DNA of 64,000 bases from Citrobacter europaeus. GTDB lineage: Bacteria > Pseudomonadota > Gammaproteobacteria > Enterobacterales > Enterobacteriaceae. Where the stretch lies: the NCBI GenBank assembly GCA_020099315.1, contig CP083650.1, positions 3,100,001 to 3,164,000 on the forward strand, read 5' to 3'. The position numbers and the translations under genes were made by a program. Positions 1 to 9,800 of the stretch are shown in pieces (the stretch's first letter is position 1; the number at the start of each line of letters is the position of its first letter). Below the pieces are notes generated by a model that did no database searches, had not been told where the DNA came from, and worked only from the letters and a program-made list of their open reading frames with translations.

Positions 1-1
1 C

Positions 2-2836
2 GGCGCGCTGGCGCTGGTGCCGTTAGGTTTACTGTTTAAGCCACATTATTTGCTGCGCCACCGCAATCCGCGATTACTGTTCGAGACGTTAATTACGCTC
101 CTGGTAACCCTAACGTTCAGTTGGCTGTCCATGATGTATCTTCCATGGCCTTTTACCTGCGTAATCGTCCTGTTGATGTGGAGCGCTGTGCGTCTGCCGC
201 GCATGGAGGCGTTTTTAATTTTCCTCAGCACCGTGATGATGGTTTCGCTGATGCTTGCCGCCGACCCTTCGCTGCTCTATACCCCCAAGCCCAATATGAT
301 GACGGATATCCCCTGGCTGCCGTTTTTGATGATTTTGCTACCAGCCAATATGATGACCATGGTGATGTATGCGTTTCGGGCCGAACGCAAGCACATCTCA
401 GAAAGCGAATCGCGCTTTCGCAACGCCATGGAGTATTCGGCAATTGGCATGGCGCTGGTCGGTACCGAGGGGCAATGGCTACAGGCCAATAAAGCCTTGT
501 GCCAGTTTCTGGGCTATAGTCAGGATGAGCTGCGTTCGCTCACCTTCCAGCAATTAACCTGGCCGGAAGATCTGAATAATGACCTCGAACAGTTGGAGAT
601 GCTGACTCGCGGTGAAATCAACAGCTATTCCATGGAAAAACGCTATTACACCCGCGAGGGCGAGGTTGTCTGGGCCTTGCTGGCGGTGTCACTGGTACGT
701 CATAGCGACGATACCCCACTCTACTTTATTGCGCAGGTTGAAGACATTAACGATCTGAAGCATACCGAGTGGATCAACAAACGGCTGATGGAGCGCATCA
801 CGCTCGCTAATGAAGCCGGGGGGATCGGCATTTGGGAATGGGAACTGCAGCCTGATGTGATCAGTTGGGATAAGCGTATGTTTGACCTCTACGAAGTCCC
901 TGCGCATATCAAACCCAGTTGGCAAGTCTGGTATGAGTGCGTTGTACCTGAAGATCGCGAACACGCCGAAAATGTGATTCGCGATTCGCTGGCCGCTCGG
1001 GCTCCCTTTAAGCTTGAGTTTCGTATTGCGGTAAAAGATGGCATCCGGCACATCCGCTCTCTGGCTAACCGGGTGCTGAATAAAGACGGCGAAGTTGAAC
1101 GCTTACTTGGCATCAATATGGATATGACAGAAGTAAAGCAGCTCAACGAAGCGTTGTTCCAGGAAAAAGAACGTCTGCACATTACGCTGGATTCCATCGG
1201 CGAAGCGGTTATTTGTATTGATGTCGACATGAATGTGACTTTTATGAACCCGGTCGCCGAGAAAATGAGCGGCTGGCAGCAGGAAAGCGCGATCGGCATT
1301 CCGCTCCTGACGGTGTTGCGAATTACTTTCGGCGATAACGGCCCGCTGATGGAAAATATCTACAGTGCAGACATGTCGCGTACGGCCATCGAGCAGGAAG
1401 TGGTGTTGCATTGTCGCAACGGCAACAGTTATGACATTCAGTACAGCATCACCCCCCTCAGCACTCTCGATGGCGGTAGCATTGGCTCGGTGCTGGTCAT
1501 TCAGGATGTCACCGAGTCACGTAAAATGCTGCGCCAGCTTAGCTACAGTGCCTCGCATGACGACCTGACGCAGCTGGCAAATCGGGTCAGCTTTGAAAAC
1601 CATCTCAAGCAGTTGCTGCATACGGTACACGACGCACACCAGCGTCATGTGCTGGTTTTTATCGATCTGGATCGCTTTAAAGCGGTGAATGATAGCGCAG
1701 GCCATGCCGCGGGCGATGCCCTGCTGCGTGAACTCTCTTCGCTGATGCTAAGCATGCTGCGATCCAGCGATATGCTGGCGCGCCTTGGCGGCGATGAGTT
1801 TGGCCTGCTGCTGCCAGATTGTAATATCGAAAGCGCCCGCTTTATCTCAGGTCGTATCATCAACGCGGTTAACGATTACCACTTTATGTGGGAAGGCCGT
1901 TTGCACCGTATTGGCGCCAGCGCGGGGATTACGTTGATTGATGAGAAAAACCATATCGCGACCGACGTTATGTCTCAGGCGGATATCGCCTGCTACGCGG
2001 CGAAAAACAGCGGACGTGGACGAGTGTGCGTCTATGAACCCCAGCAAAGCCAGGCCCATGCCTCGCGTAGCCAACTGTCACTGGACGAACAAAGACACAC
2101 CATCACACACAACCCCATGCTGATGATCGCCAGAGGCGTGGCTTCACCGCGTATCCCAGAGACGTTTAGCTTCTGGCTGATATCGTTACGCTTAGGGACC
2201 GCAGAAGGCGAAGTGATTGAAGAGCACACTTTCCGTAATGGGCTGGTCGATCCCGCGTTGAATCAAGCGCTCGACCGGCGGGTATTCAGCGAATTCTTCC
2301 AGAATGCTGCTTCGGCTGTCGCCAGCAAGGGCCTCAGTATTGCCCTGCCCCTTTCAGCCGCCGGGCTGCTCAATTCAGAACTTATTGATGAGCTACTGGA
2401 TCAATTGCAACACAGTCCGTTACCGCCACGGTTGCTGCATCTGACCGTTCCGGCTAGCGCCATCAAAACCAATTCAACACAGGCGATATCCGCCCTGCAT
2501 CGGCTACGTCAGTTCGGCTGTCGAATTGTGTTAAGCCAGGTCGGTCGTGATTTAGAGCTTTTTGACAACCTGAAGTATCACATTGTCGATTACCTGTTGC
2601 TCGACAGCGAGCTAAGCGCCAGCGCTCACGGCGACCTGATTGATGAAATGTGGGTGTCCATTATCCAGGGCCATGCCCAGCGCCTGGACATTAAAACCAT
2701 CGCTGGCCCGGTGCAACTGCCACTGATCATGGATGCACTTTCAGGCATCGGTATCGACATGATTTATGGCGATATTATTGCCGATGCCCAACCGCTGGAA
2801 CTGCTACTGAATACCAGTAATTTCGCCATCAACTGA
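2..2836 (+). CDS. dgcE: Diguanylate cyclase DgcE (YegE), 5' end outside window
   Basis: Synthesises cyclic-di-GMP from GTP at the inner membrane and feeds the curli/biofilm pathway in E. coli. The reading frame is open from base 2, so the N-terminus lies upstream; E. coli DgcE has about 1,105 residues and 944 are present. The visible part starts in hydrophobic MASE1-type membrane segments (roughly the first 120 residues), then PAS-type sensor modules, then a GGDEF domain. The GGDEF motif is intact (RLGGDEFG), and an RSSD sits five residues before it, as expected for a product-inhibition I-site. The last 250 residues resemble an EAL domain but show no EAL signature, in keeping with the degenerate EAL of this family. 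The 3' end overlaps the convergent alkA by 33 bases. Identity is firm. Confidence 0.95.
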   Translation, partial: GALALVPLGLLFKPHYLLRHRNPRLLFETLITLLVTLTFSWLSMMYLPWPFTCVIVLLMWSAVRLPRMEAFLIFLSTVMMVSLMLAADPSLLYTPKPNMMTDIPWLPFLMILLPANMMTMVMYAFRAERKHISESESRFRNAMEYSAIGMALVGTEGQWLQANKALCQFLGYSQDELRSLTFQQLTWPEDLNNDLEQLEMLTRGEINSYSMEKRYYTREGEVVWALLAVSLVRHSDDTPLYFIAQVEDINDLKHTEWINKRLMERITLANEAGGIGIWEWELQPDVISWDKRMFDLYEVPAHIKPSWQVWYECVVPEDREHAENVIRDSLAARAPFKLEFRIAVKDGIRHIRSLANRVLNKDGEVERLLGINMDMTEVKQLNEALFQEKERLHITLDSIGEAVICIDVDMNVTFMNPVAEKMSGWQQESAIGIPLLTVLRITFGDNGPLMENIYSADMSRTAIEQEVVLHCRNGNSYDIQYSITPLSTLDGGSIGSVLVIQDVTESRKMLRQLSYSASHDDLTQLANRVSFENHLKQLLHTVHDAHQRHVLVFIDLDRFKAVNDSAGHAAGDALLRELSSLMLSMLRSSDMLARLGGDEFGLLLPDCNIESARFISGRIINAVNDYHFMWEGRLHRIGASAGITLIDEKNHIATDVMSQADIACYAAKNSGRGRVCVYEPQQSQAHASRSQLSLDEQRHTITHNPMLMIARGVASPRIPETFSFWLISLRLGTAEGEVIEEHTFRNGLVDPALNQALDRRVFSEFFQNAASAVASKGLSIALPLSAAGLLNSELIDELLDQLQHSPLPPRLLHLTVPASAIKTNSTQAISALHRLRQFGCRIVLSQVGRDLELFDNLKYHIVDYLLLDSELSASAHGDLIDEMWVSIIQGHAQRLDIKTIAGPVQLPLIMDALSGIGIDMIYGDIIADAQPLELLLNTSNFAIN

Positions 2837-3673
2837 CGGATTCCAGCCATCCGTATACCAGATATGCAAAAGCGCATAGGAGCGCCAGGGCTTCCAGCGC
2901 TCGGCATAGCGCCGGATCTGCGCTGGCGTCATGCCGGGAAAACGCTGTTTAATCAGGTAATCATCCGGCAGAAAAACATCTTTCGCCTGCCAACCACGTA
3001 GCGCGAAATAGTTGGCGGTCCAGCGTCCTATCCCGGGAAAGGTTTGTAGCTGCTTAACGCCTTGCTCAATATCGTCCGGGGCTGTTGTCGCAAGCGTGCC
3101 CTCAAGCGTTGCGCGAGCAAGGTGAATCAACGCCTCAGCGCGTTTGAGCGGCATGCCTAACGCTTTCAGGTCCAGTGGTTCTGCGTTAGCAAGCGCTTCA
3201 GGCACAGGAAAACAAACGTACCCCGGCGCATCTTCCAGCGTATCCCCATAAGCGTGCGCTACTTTCGCCGTCAGTTTTGCTGCCATCGCCACGCTGACTA
3301 ACTGGCCTAAAATTGCCCGTACCCCTTGCTCAAACGCATCGACACATCCCGGCAGACGCAGTCCCGGACGCGCCGCACCGAGGTTGCCCAGCGCGCTGAC
3401 AATTTGCTGCGGGCAACAGGTAAGATCGAACAAGCGTGTTATTCTTGCCAGGCACTCGGAGGCTACCGGTTGCAATCCTGAGCTTAACGTCACGTGTAGC
3501 ACGTTGGCGTGCAAATCTGGTACGACGCGCACCAGACCATGATGCTTCCCTATGGACAGGCTTCTGGCATAACTCAGTTCTTCTACAGTTTCGATACCTT
3601 CAACCGCACGGGCGGCAAGAAATCCCAGCATCCAGGGCCAGTCATAAGGCGGTTGCCAGCTCAGCGTGAACAT
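2804..3673 (-). CDS. alkA: 3-methyladenine DNA glycosylase II
   Basis: Base-excision repair glycosylase that removes alkylated bases such as 3-methyladenine; part of the Ada adaptive response in E. coli. The 289-residue product starts MFTLSWQPPYDW, matching the family N-terminus. I chose the ATG at 3673 because an AAGGA lies upstream; the frame stays open 41 codons further, but that part is not AlkA-like. The helix-hairpin-helix (FPGIGRWTANYF) is followed by LPDDYLIKQ, whose second Asp is the catalytic residue (Asp238 in E. coli numbering). The C-terminus is seven residues longer than the 282-residue E. coli protein, and this extension is encoded antisense to the end of dgcE. It is divergent from yegD. 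Confidence 0.95.
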   Translation of the reverse strand: MFTLSWQPPYDWPWMLGFLAARAVEGIETVEELSYARSLSIGKHHGLVRVVPDLHANVLHVTLSSGLQPVASECLARITRLFDLTCCPQQIVSALGNLGAARPGLRLPGCVDAFEQGVRAILGQLVSVAMAAKLTAKVAHAYGDTLEDAPGYVCFPVPEALANAEPLDLKALGMPLKRAEALIHLARATLEGTLATTAPDDIEQGVKQLQTFPGIGRWTANYFALRGWQAKDVFLPDDYLIKQRFPGMTPAQIRRYAERWKPWRSYALLHIWYTDGWNPSVDGEITGIQ

Positions 3674-3809
3674 TCGGTTTTCCTTTTTAAGCAAACCTAC
3701 AGCATAAACGGTATTCAACTGATGCGCCTTGCTTTCATATTCCAGTTGTCGGAGCGTCAACATTTCGTTAAAGTCACGCCCCTTCTTCACTGGCATGGGG
3801 ATTTTTACG

Positions 3810-5162
3810 GTGTTTATTGGTTTTGACTACGGTACGGCAAACTGTTCAGTGGCCGTTATGCGTGACGGGCAGCCTCACCTGCTCAAAATGGAAAATAACA
3901 GCACGCTTCTGCCCTCAATGCTTTGCGCACCAACGCGCGAAGCGGTCAGCGAGTGGCTGTATCGCCACCACGACGTCCCGACCACGGACGATGAAACGCA
4001 GGCGCTGCTTCGCCGTGCAATGCGCTATAACCGCGAAGAAGACATTGACGTTAACACCAACAGCGTGCAGTTCGGTCTGGCGTCGCTGGGTCAGTATATT
4101 GAAGACCCGGAAGAGGTGTACTTCGTTAAATCGCCAAAATCATTTTTGGGTGCCAGCGGTCTGAAGCCGCAGCAGGTTGCGCTGTTTGAAGATCTGGTCT
4201 GCGCGATGATGCTGCACATACGCAACCAGGCGCAAAACCAGTTGCCGGAAGCCATCACTCAGGCTGTTATTGGTCGTCCCATCAACTTCCAGGGGTTAGG
4301 TGGCGATGACGCCAACGCCCAGGCGCAAGGTATTCTTGAACGTGCGGCCAAACGCGCCGGTTTTCAGGATGTCGTCTTCCAGTACGAGCCAGTAGCGGCG
4401 GGACTGGATTACGAAGCCACGTTGCAGAATGAGAAACGCGTCCTGGTGGTGGATATTGGCGGGGGTACGACCGACTGTTCACTGCTGCTGATGGGGCCGC
4501 AATGGCATCAGCGCGCCGATCGCGAAAACAGCCTGCTCGGGCACAGTGGCTGCCGCGTAGGCGGGAACGATCTGGATATCGCGCTGGCGTTTAAACACCT
4601 GATGCCATTGCTTGGTATGGGCGGCGAAACTGAAAAAGGTATCGCTTTGCCTATTCTGCCCTGGTGGAACGCGGTCGCAATCAACGATGTTCCCGCGCAA
4701 AGTGATTTCTACAGCAGCGCCAACGGTCGATTGCTCAACGATCTTGTCCGCGACGCGAGAGAAGCCGATAAAGTCGCTCTGCTGCTTAAAGTCTGGCGCG
4801 AGCGTCTAAGCTATCGCCTGGTACGCAGTGCAGAAGAGAGCAAAATCGCGCTTTCCGATCAGGCCATTGTTACGGCGGCGATACCGTTTATCAGCAACAC
4901 GCTGGCAACCGATATCAGTCAATACGGACTGGAAGCTGCGCTCAACCAGCCATTGGCGCGCATTCTTGAGCAGGTTCAGTTGGCGCTGGAAAACGCGCAG
5001 GAAAAACCGGACGTGATTTACCTGACCGGCGGCAGTGCGCGTTCGCCGCTGATTAAAAAAGCACTTGCCCAGCAGCTTCCGGGGATCCCGATCGCAGGTG
5101 GCGATGATTTCGGTTCCGTTACCGCCGGACTGGCCCGCTGGGCTGATGTTGTTTTCCGCTAA
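3810..5162 (+). CDS. yegD: Hsp70-like chaperone family protein YegD
   Basis: Actin-fold ATPase of the Hsp70/DnaK superfamily lacking a clear substrate-binding domain; its cellular role is not established. The product is 450 residues, the E. coli length, if translation starts at the GTG at 3810 (FIGFDYGTANCSVAVM). GGGGA at 3797-3801 is well spaced for that codon, while the upstream ATG at 3795 has no good ribosome-binding site. Phosphate-binding motifs are visible as FDYGTANCS near the start and VVDIGGGTTDCS near residue 215, with an adenosine-type TGGSARSP near the C-terminus. It is divergent from alkA. Confidence 0.92.
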   Translation: MFIGFDYGTANCSVAVMRDGQPHLLKMENNSTLLPSMLCAPTREAVSEWLYRHHDVPTTDDETQALLRRAMRYNREEDIDVNTNSVQFGLASLGQYIEDPEEVYFVKSPKSFLGASGLKPQQVALFEDLVCAMMLHIRNQAQNQLPEAITQAVIGRPINFQGLGGDDANAQAQGILERAAKRAGFQDVVFQYEPVAAGLDYEATLQNEKRVLVVDIGGGTTDCSLLLMGPQWHQRADRENSLLGHSGCRVGGNDLDIALAFKHLMPLLGMGGETEKGIALPILPWWNAVAINDVPAQSDFYSSANGRLLNDLVRDAREADKVALLLKVWRERLSYRLVRSAEESKIALSDQAIVTAAIPFISNTLATDISQYGLEAALNQPLARILEQVQLALENAQEKPDVIYLTGGSARSPLIKKALAQQLPGIPIAGGDDFGSVTAGLARWADVVFR

Positions 5163-5190
5163 GCCGCTCGCAAGCTGAAAGGTGTGCGTA

Positions 5191-5219
5191 TTGACATCAC
5201 CGTTGCTGTGGCTTATTTT
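5191..5219 (+). promoter_or_regulatory. Sigma-70 promoter of the Sib antisense RNA
   Basis: A perfect TTGACA at 5191-5196, a 17-base spacer and TATTTT at 5214-5219 predict a start near 5226. That is just before the conserved Sib body, so this strong constitutive-type promoter is placed to drive the antitoxin RNA. Confidence 0.7.
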
Positions 5220-5225
5220 CAGGAG

Positions 5226-5366
5226 TGAGGGTTAGGGAGGGTTTCCCCTCCCCCTGGTGTCTTAGTAAGCCGGTAAGCTAATGACTAAGAGTATCACCAG
5301 TATGATGACCTGCTTCATCATAACCCTTTCCTTATTTTGGCCCCTTCCTCGGGAGGGGCTTTCCCG
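5226..5366 (+). ncRNA. Sib antisense RNA, antitoxin of the Ibs toxin
   Basis: About 140 nt, fully antisense to the ibs frame on the other strand and ending in a CCCCTTCC/GGAGGGG hairpin near 5341-5360. The run of features (GGGAGGGTTTCCCCTCCCCC near the 5' end, the ibs complement, the terminal hairpin) matches the E. coli Sib family, which pairs with ibs mRNA to block toxin synthesis. E. coli K-12 carries sibA and sibB at this same position before mdtA; only one copy is seen here. The 5' end is inferred from the promoter and the 3' end from the hairpin, so both are approximate. Confidence 0.8.
5262..5321 (-). CDS. ibs: Ibs type I toxin, 19-residue membrane peptide
   Basis: Encodes MMKQVIILVILLVISLPAY, a single hydrophobic helix of the Ibs family. 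In E. coli these peptides insert in the inner membrane and depolarise it when the Sib antitoxin is lacking. A strong AAGGAAAGGG ribosome-binding site precedes the double ATG. The frame is wholly inside the Sib RNA on the opposite strand. I cannot assign it to ibsA, B, C, D or E by position alone. Confidence 0.85.
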   Translation of the reverse strand: MMKQVIILVILLVISLPAY

Positions 5367-5529
5367 TTCCAGCGTCCCGCTGAAATCTCTGGCTTTCCTC
5401 CTTTTTGCCTTAAACGCACTCTAGCGCACTATTTCTTCTTCGCCGTTTTCAGCGCTTAATGTTGCGTAACGCCTCGCAAAGCCGCGTCAGCATTCAGACG
5501 AATCCCGACAGTGTTTCATAATTCCTCCA

Positions 5530-5547
5530 TTTTTCTCCCTTGTTCGC
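5530..5547 (+). promoter_or_regulatory. Probable BaeR box upstream of mdtA
   Basis: TTTTTCTCCCTTGTTCGC matches the published BaeR box (TTTTTCTCCATDATTGGC) at 15 of 18 positions, recalled from memory. It lies 53 bases before the mdtA ATG, with a possible -10 (TAGTAT) at 5557-5562. This fits activation of mdtABCD-baeSR by phosphorylated BaeR, encoded at the end of the same operon. The gap 5367-5600 holds nothing else I can recognise. Confidence 0.55.
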
Positions 5548-5600
5548 TGGCTAAACTAGTATCATTCCGCGAATCGTTTCAGGATGAGAAACTTATAACA

Positions 5601-6848
5601 ATGAAAGGCAGTAAAAAATCCCGCTGGGTGATAGCAATCGCGATCGTCGTGGCCACCGTCGCCGCCATCTGGTTCTGGCATAGCCGCAGCGGCTCCCAGG
5701 AAACCGCACCGGGCGCAACCAAACCCGCGCAGAATGCGCCAGGTTCAGGGCGGCGTGGAATGCGCTCCGGACCGTTAGCTCCCGTCCAGGCTGCCACCGC
5801 CGCCGTTGAAGCCGTTCCGCGTTATCTGACAGGGCTGGGTACCATTACTGCCGCAAATACCGCTACGGTACGTAGTCGGGTAGATGGTCAGCTCATCGCC
5901 TTGCACTTCGAGGAAGGACAGCAGGTGAAAGCCGGCGACCTGCTGGCAGAGATAGATCCCAGCCAGTTCAAAGTCGCTCTGGCTCAGGCGCAGGGACAAC
6001 TGGCAAAAGATAAAGCCACGCTGGCGAATGCCCGTCGCGATCTTGCCCGTTATCAACAGCTGGTAAAAACCAATCTGGTCTCCCGCCAGGAGCTGGATGC
6101 CCAGCAGGCACTGGTAAATGAAACGTTAGGGACAATCAAAGCTGATGAAGCCAGCGTCGCCAGCGCTCAGTTGCAGCTCGACTGGAGCCGGATAACCGCC
6201 CCTGTTGATGGTCGTGTCGGTCTGAAACTGGTCGATATCGGCAACCAAATTTCCAGCGGCGATACCACCGGTATCGTCGTTATTACGCAAACGCATCCTA
6301 TCGACCTGATATTCACTTTGCCTGAAAATGACATTGCTACCGTAATCCAGGCGCAAAAATCGGGAACGCCGTTAAAGGTCGAAGCCTGGGACCGAACCAA
6401 TTCGCAAAAGCTGAGCGAAGGCGTCCTGCTCAGTCTCGACAATCAGATTGATGCCACCACCGGAACCATTAAAGTTAAAGCCCGCTTTAACAATCAGGAT
6501 GATGCTTTATTCCCTAACCAGTTCGTTAACGCTCGCATGCTGGTCGACACACAACAAAATGCCGTTGTGATCCCAACAGCTGCCCTGCAAATGGGCAATG
6601 AGGGCCATTTTGTCTGGGTACTGAACAGCGATAACAAAGTGAGCAAACATCTGGTTAAACCCGGTATTCAGGATAGCCAAAAAGTGGTGATCTCCGCTGG
6701 ATTGTCCGCTGGCGATCGGGTCGTAACCGACGGTATTGACCGCCTGACGGAAGGCGCAAAAGTCGAAGTCGTTGAGGCGCACGATGCCTCAGCGACGGGC
6801 GAAAAAACTGCGCCACGCGGATACAGCAAAAAAGGAGCCAACTCCTGA
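5601..6848 (+). CDS. mdtA: MdtABC efflux pump, membrane-fusion adaptor MdtA
   Basis: Periplasmic adaptor linking the MdtB/MdtC inner-membrane pump to TolC; the pump exports bile salts and novobiocin in E. coli. The product is 415 residues, the E. coli length, from ATG 5601 (MKGSKKSRWV). It has an N-terminal membrane anchor (about residues 8-26), a lipoyl-type half-motif (VDGQLIALHFEEGQQVKAG), a helical hairpin rich in Gln and Ala (about 130-200), and the second lipoyl half (RITAPVDGRVG). Its stop overlaps the mdtB start by one base (TGATG), so the two are translationally coupled. Confidence 0.97.
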   Translation: MKGSKKSRWVIAIAIVVATVAAIWFWHSRSGSQETAPGATKPAQNAPGSGRRGMRSGPLAPVQAATAAVEAVPRYLTGLGTITAANTATVRSRVDGQLIALHFEEGQQVKAGDLLAEIDPSQFKVALAQAQGQLAKDKATLANARRDLARYQQLVKTNLVSRQELDAQQALVNETLGTIKADEASVASAQLQLDWSRITAPVDGRVGLKLVDIGNQISSGDTTGIVVITQTHPIDLIFTLPENDIATVIQAQKSGTPLKVEAWDRTNSQKLSEGVLLSLDNQIDATTGTIKVKARFNNQDDALFPNQFVNARMLVDTQQNAVVIPTAALQMGNEGHFVWVLNSDNKVSKHLVKPGIQDSQKVVISAGLSAGDRVVTDGIDRLTEGAKVEVVEAHDASATGEKTAPRGYSKKGANS

Positions 6849-9800
6849 TGCAGGTGTTACCTCCGGACAACACAGGCGGGCCATCGCGCCTGTTTATTCT
6901 GCGCCCCGTCGCCACCACGCTGCTGATGGTGGCGATTATGCTTGCCGGTGTTATCGGTTATCGCTTCCTGCCGATCGCCGCCTTACCCGAAGTCGATTAC
7001 CCCACGATCCAGGTTGTTACGCTCTATCCCGGCGCCAGCCCGGACGTCATGACCTCGGCAGTCACCGCACCGCTTGAGCGTCAGTTCGGACAGATGTCAG
7101 GCTTAAAACAGATGTCCTCGCAAAGTTCCGGCGGCGCATCGGTAGTAACACTGCAGTTCCAGCTCACGCTGCCGCTGGACGTTGCTGAACAGGAAGTCCA
7201 GGCTGCGATTAACGCCGCCACCAACCTGTTACCGAACGATCTGCCTAACCCGCCGGTGTACAGCAAGGTAAATCCGGCGGATCCACCGATCATGACGCTG
7301 GCGGTCACCTCCAGCGCCATGCCGATGACGCAGGTGGAAGATATGGTCGAGACCCGCGTCGCGCAGAAAATATCCCAGGTTTCCGGCGTCGGTCTGGTGA
7401 CGCTGTCCGGTGGACAACGTCCAGCAGTGCGCGTGAAGCTTAACGCACAGGCTATTGCCGCTCTCGGTCTGACCAGCGAAACCATCCGTACGGCCATTAC
7501 CGGCGCTAACGTCAATTCGGCAAAAGGGAGTCTTGATGGCCCAACGCGTGCCGTTACCCTTTCAGCCAACGACCAGATGCAGTCCGCAGACGAATATCGT
7601 CAGCTCATTGTTGCCTATAAAAATGGTGCGCCGGTTCGTCTGGGCGATGTCGCCACTGTCGAACAAGGTGCAGAAAACAGCTGGCTGGGCGCATGGGCCA
7701 ATAAGCAACAAGCTATAGTCATGAATGTTCAGCGCCAGCCTGGAGCGAACATCATCTCCACGGCAGACAGTATCCGCCAGATGCTGCCGCAGCTCACCGA
7801 CAGCCTGCCCAAATCAGTTAAGGTCAGCGTACTTTCGGATCGTACGACCAATATTCGTGCGTCTGTTGCTGACACCCAGTTCGAGCTGATGCTGGCGATT
7901 GCGCTGGTAGTCATGATTATCTACCTGTTTTTGCGCAATATTCCGGCGACTATTATTCCCGCCGTCGCCGTTCCGCTATCGTTAATCGGTACCTTCGCGG
8001 TAATGGTGTTTCTTGATTTCTCTATCAATAACCTGACCCTCATGGCGCTAACCATCGCGACAGGCTTTGTGGTGGATGACGCTATCGTGGTCATCGAGAA
8101 TATTTCGCGCTATATCGAAAAAGGCGAAAAACCGCTAACTGCCGCCCTGAAAGGTGCAGGTGAGATTGGGTTTACCATCATCTCTCTGACATTTTCACTG
8201 ATCGCCGTGCTGATCCCGCTGTTGTTTATGGGGGATATCGTGGGCCGGTTGTTCCGTGAGTTTGCCGTTACGCTGGCCGTGGCGATTCTGATTTCCGCCG
8301 TCGTATCACTCACCCTCACGCCGATGATGTGCGCACGTATGCTTAGTCAGGCCTCATTGCGTAAGCAAAACCGCTTCTCCCGTGCCTCGGAGCGAATGTT
8401 CGAACGCATCATAGCCGGGTACGGCCACTGGCTGGCAAAAGTGCTTAACCACCCTTGGCTCACGCTGGGCGTGGCACTCAGCACGCTGGCACTGAGCGTC
8501 ATGCTCTGGGTCTTTATTCCCAAAGGTTTCTTCCCAATCCAGGACAACGGCATTATCCAGGGTACGCTACAGGCACCGCAGTCCAGCTCATTTGCCAGCA
8601 TGGCCCAGCGCCAGCGTCAGGTTTCAGATGTCATCCTTCAGGATCCGGCAGTAGAGAGCCTGACCGCTTTTATTGGCGTGGATGGCACTAACCCGGCACT
8701 GAACAGCGCACGTTTGCAAATCAATCTTAAACCGCTGGATGAGCGCGACGATCGCGTACAGAAAGTGATCGCGCGGCTACAGGACGCGGTTGACAGAGTA
8801 CCCGGCGTCGACCTTTATCTTCAGCCCACCCAGGATCTGACGATTGATACCCAGGTCAGCCGGACGCAATATCAGTTTACGCTGCAAGCAACGTCCCTGG
8901 ATGCCCTCAGCACCTGGGTTCCACAACTGTTAGCAAAACTACATCAGCTACCGCAACTGTCCGATGTCAGTAGCGACTGGCAGGACAAAGGCCTGGTGGC
9001 GTATGTGAACGTCAATCGCGACAGCGCCAGCCGTTTAGGCATCAGCATGGCGGATGTCGATAACGCTCTGTACAACGCTTTCGGCCAGCGACTGATTTCA
9101 ACCATTTACACCCAGGCAAACCAGTATCGCGTGGTGTTAGAGCATGACACTAATAGTACGCCGGGACTTGCCGCGCTCGACACTATCCGCCTGACCAGTA
9201 GCGAAGGCGGCGTGGTACCGCTCAGCGCGATAGCAAACATTGAACAGCGTTTCGCCCCACTGTCGATTAACCATCTCGATCAGTTCCCGGTCACCACCAT
9301 CTCGTTCAACGTGCCGGACGATCATTCACTGGGCGATGCGGTGCAGGCGATTCTGGATGCCGAAAAAACGCTTAACCTGCCCGTGAATATTACCACCCAG
9401 TTCCAGGGCAGCACGCTCGCTTTCCAGGCCGCGCTGGGTAACACCATCTGGTTGATTGTGGCTGCGGTTGTCGCGATGTATATCGTGCTCGGCGTGCTGT
9501 ATGAGAGCTTTATTCACCCGATTACCATTCTCTCCACGCTACCCACGGCGGGCGTCGGGGCGCTTCTGGCGTTAATGATTGCCGGGAGCGAACTGGACGT
9601 CATCGCGATTATCGGCATTATTTTGCTCATTGGTATCGTCAAGAAAAACGCCATCATGATGATCGACTTCGCCCTGGCTGCAGAGCGCGAACAGGGCATG
9701 GCACCGCGCGAAGCCATCTTCCAGGCGTGTCTGCTGCGTTTTCGCCCAATTCTGATGACCACGCTGGCAGCACTGCTCGGCGCCTTGCCGCTGATGTTAA

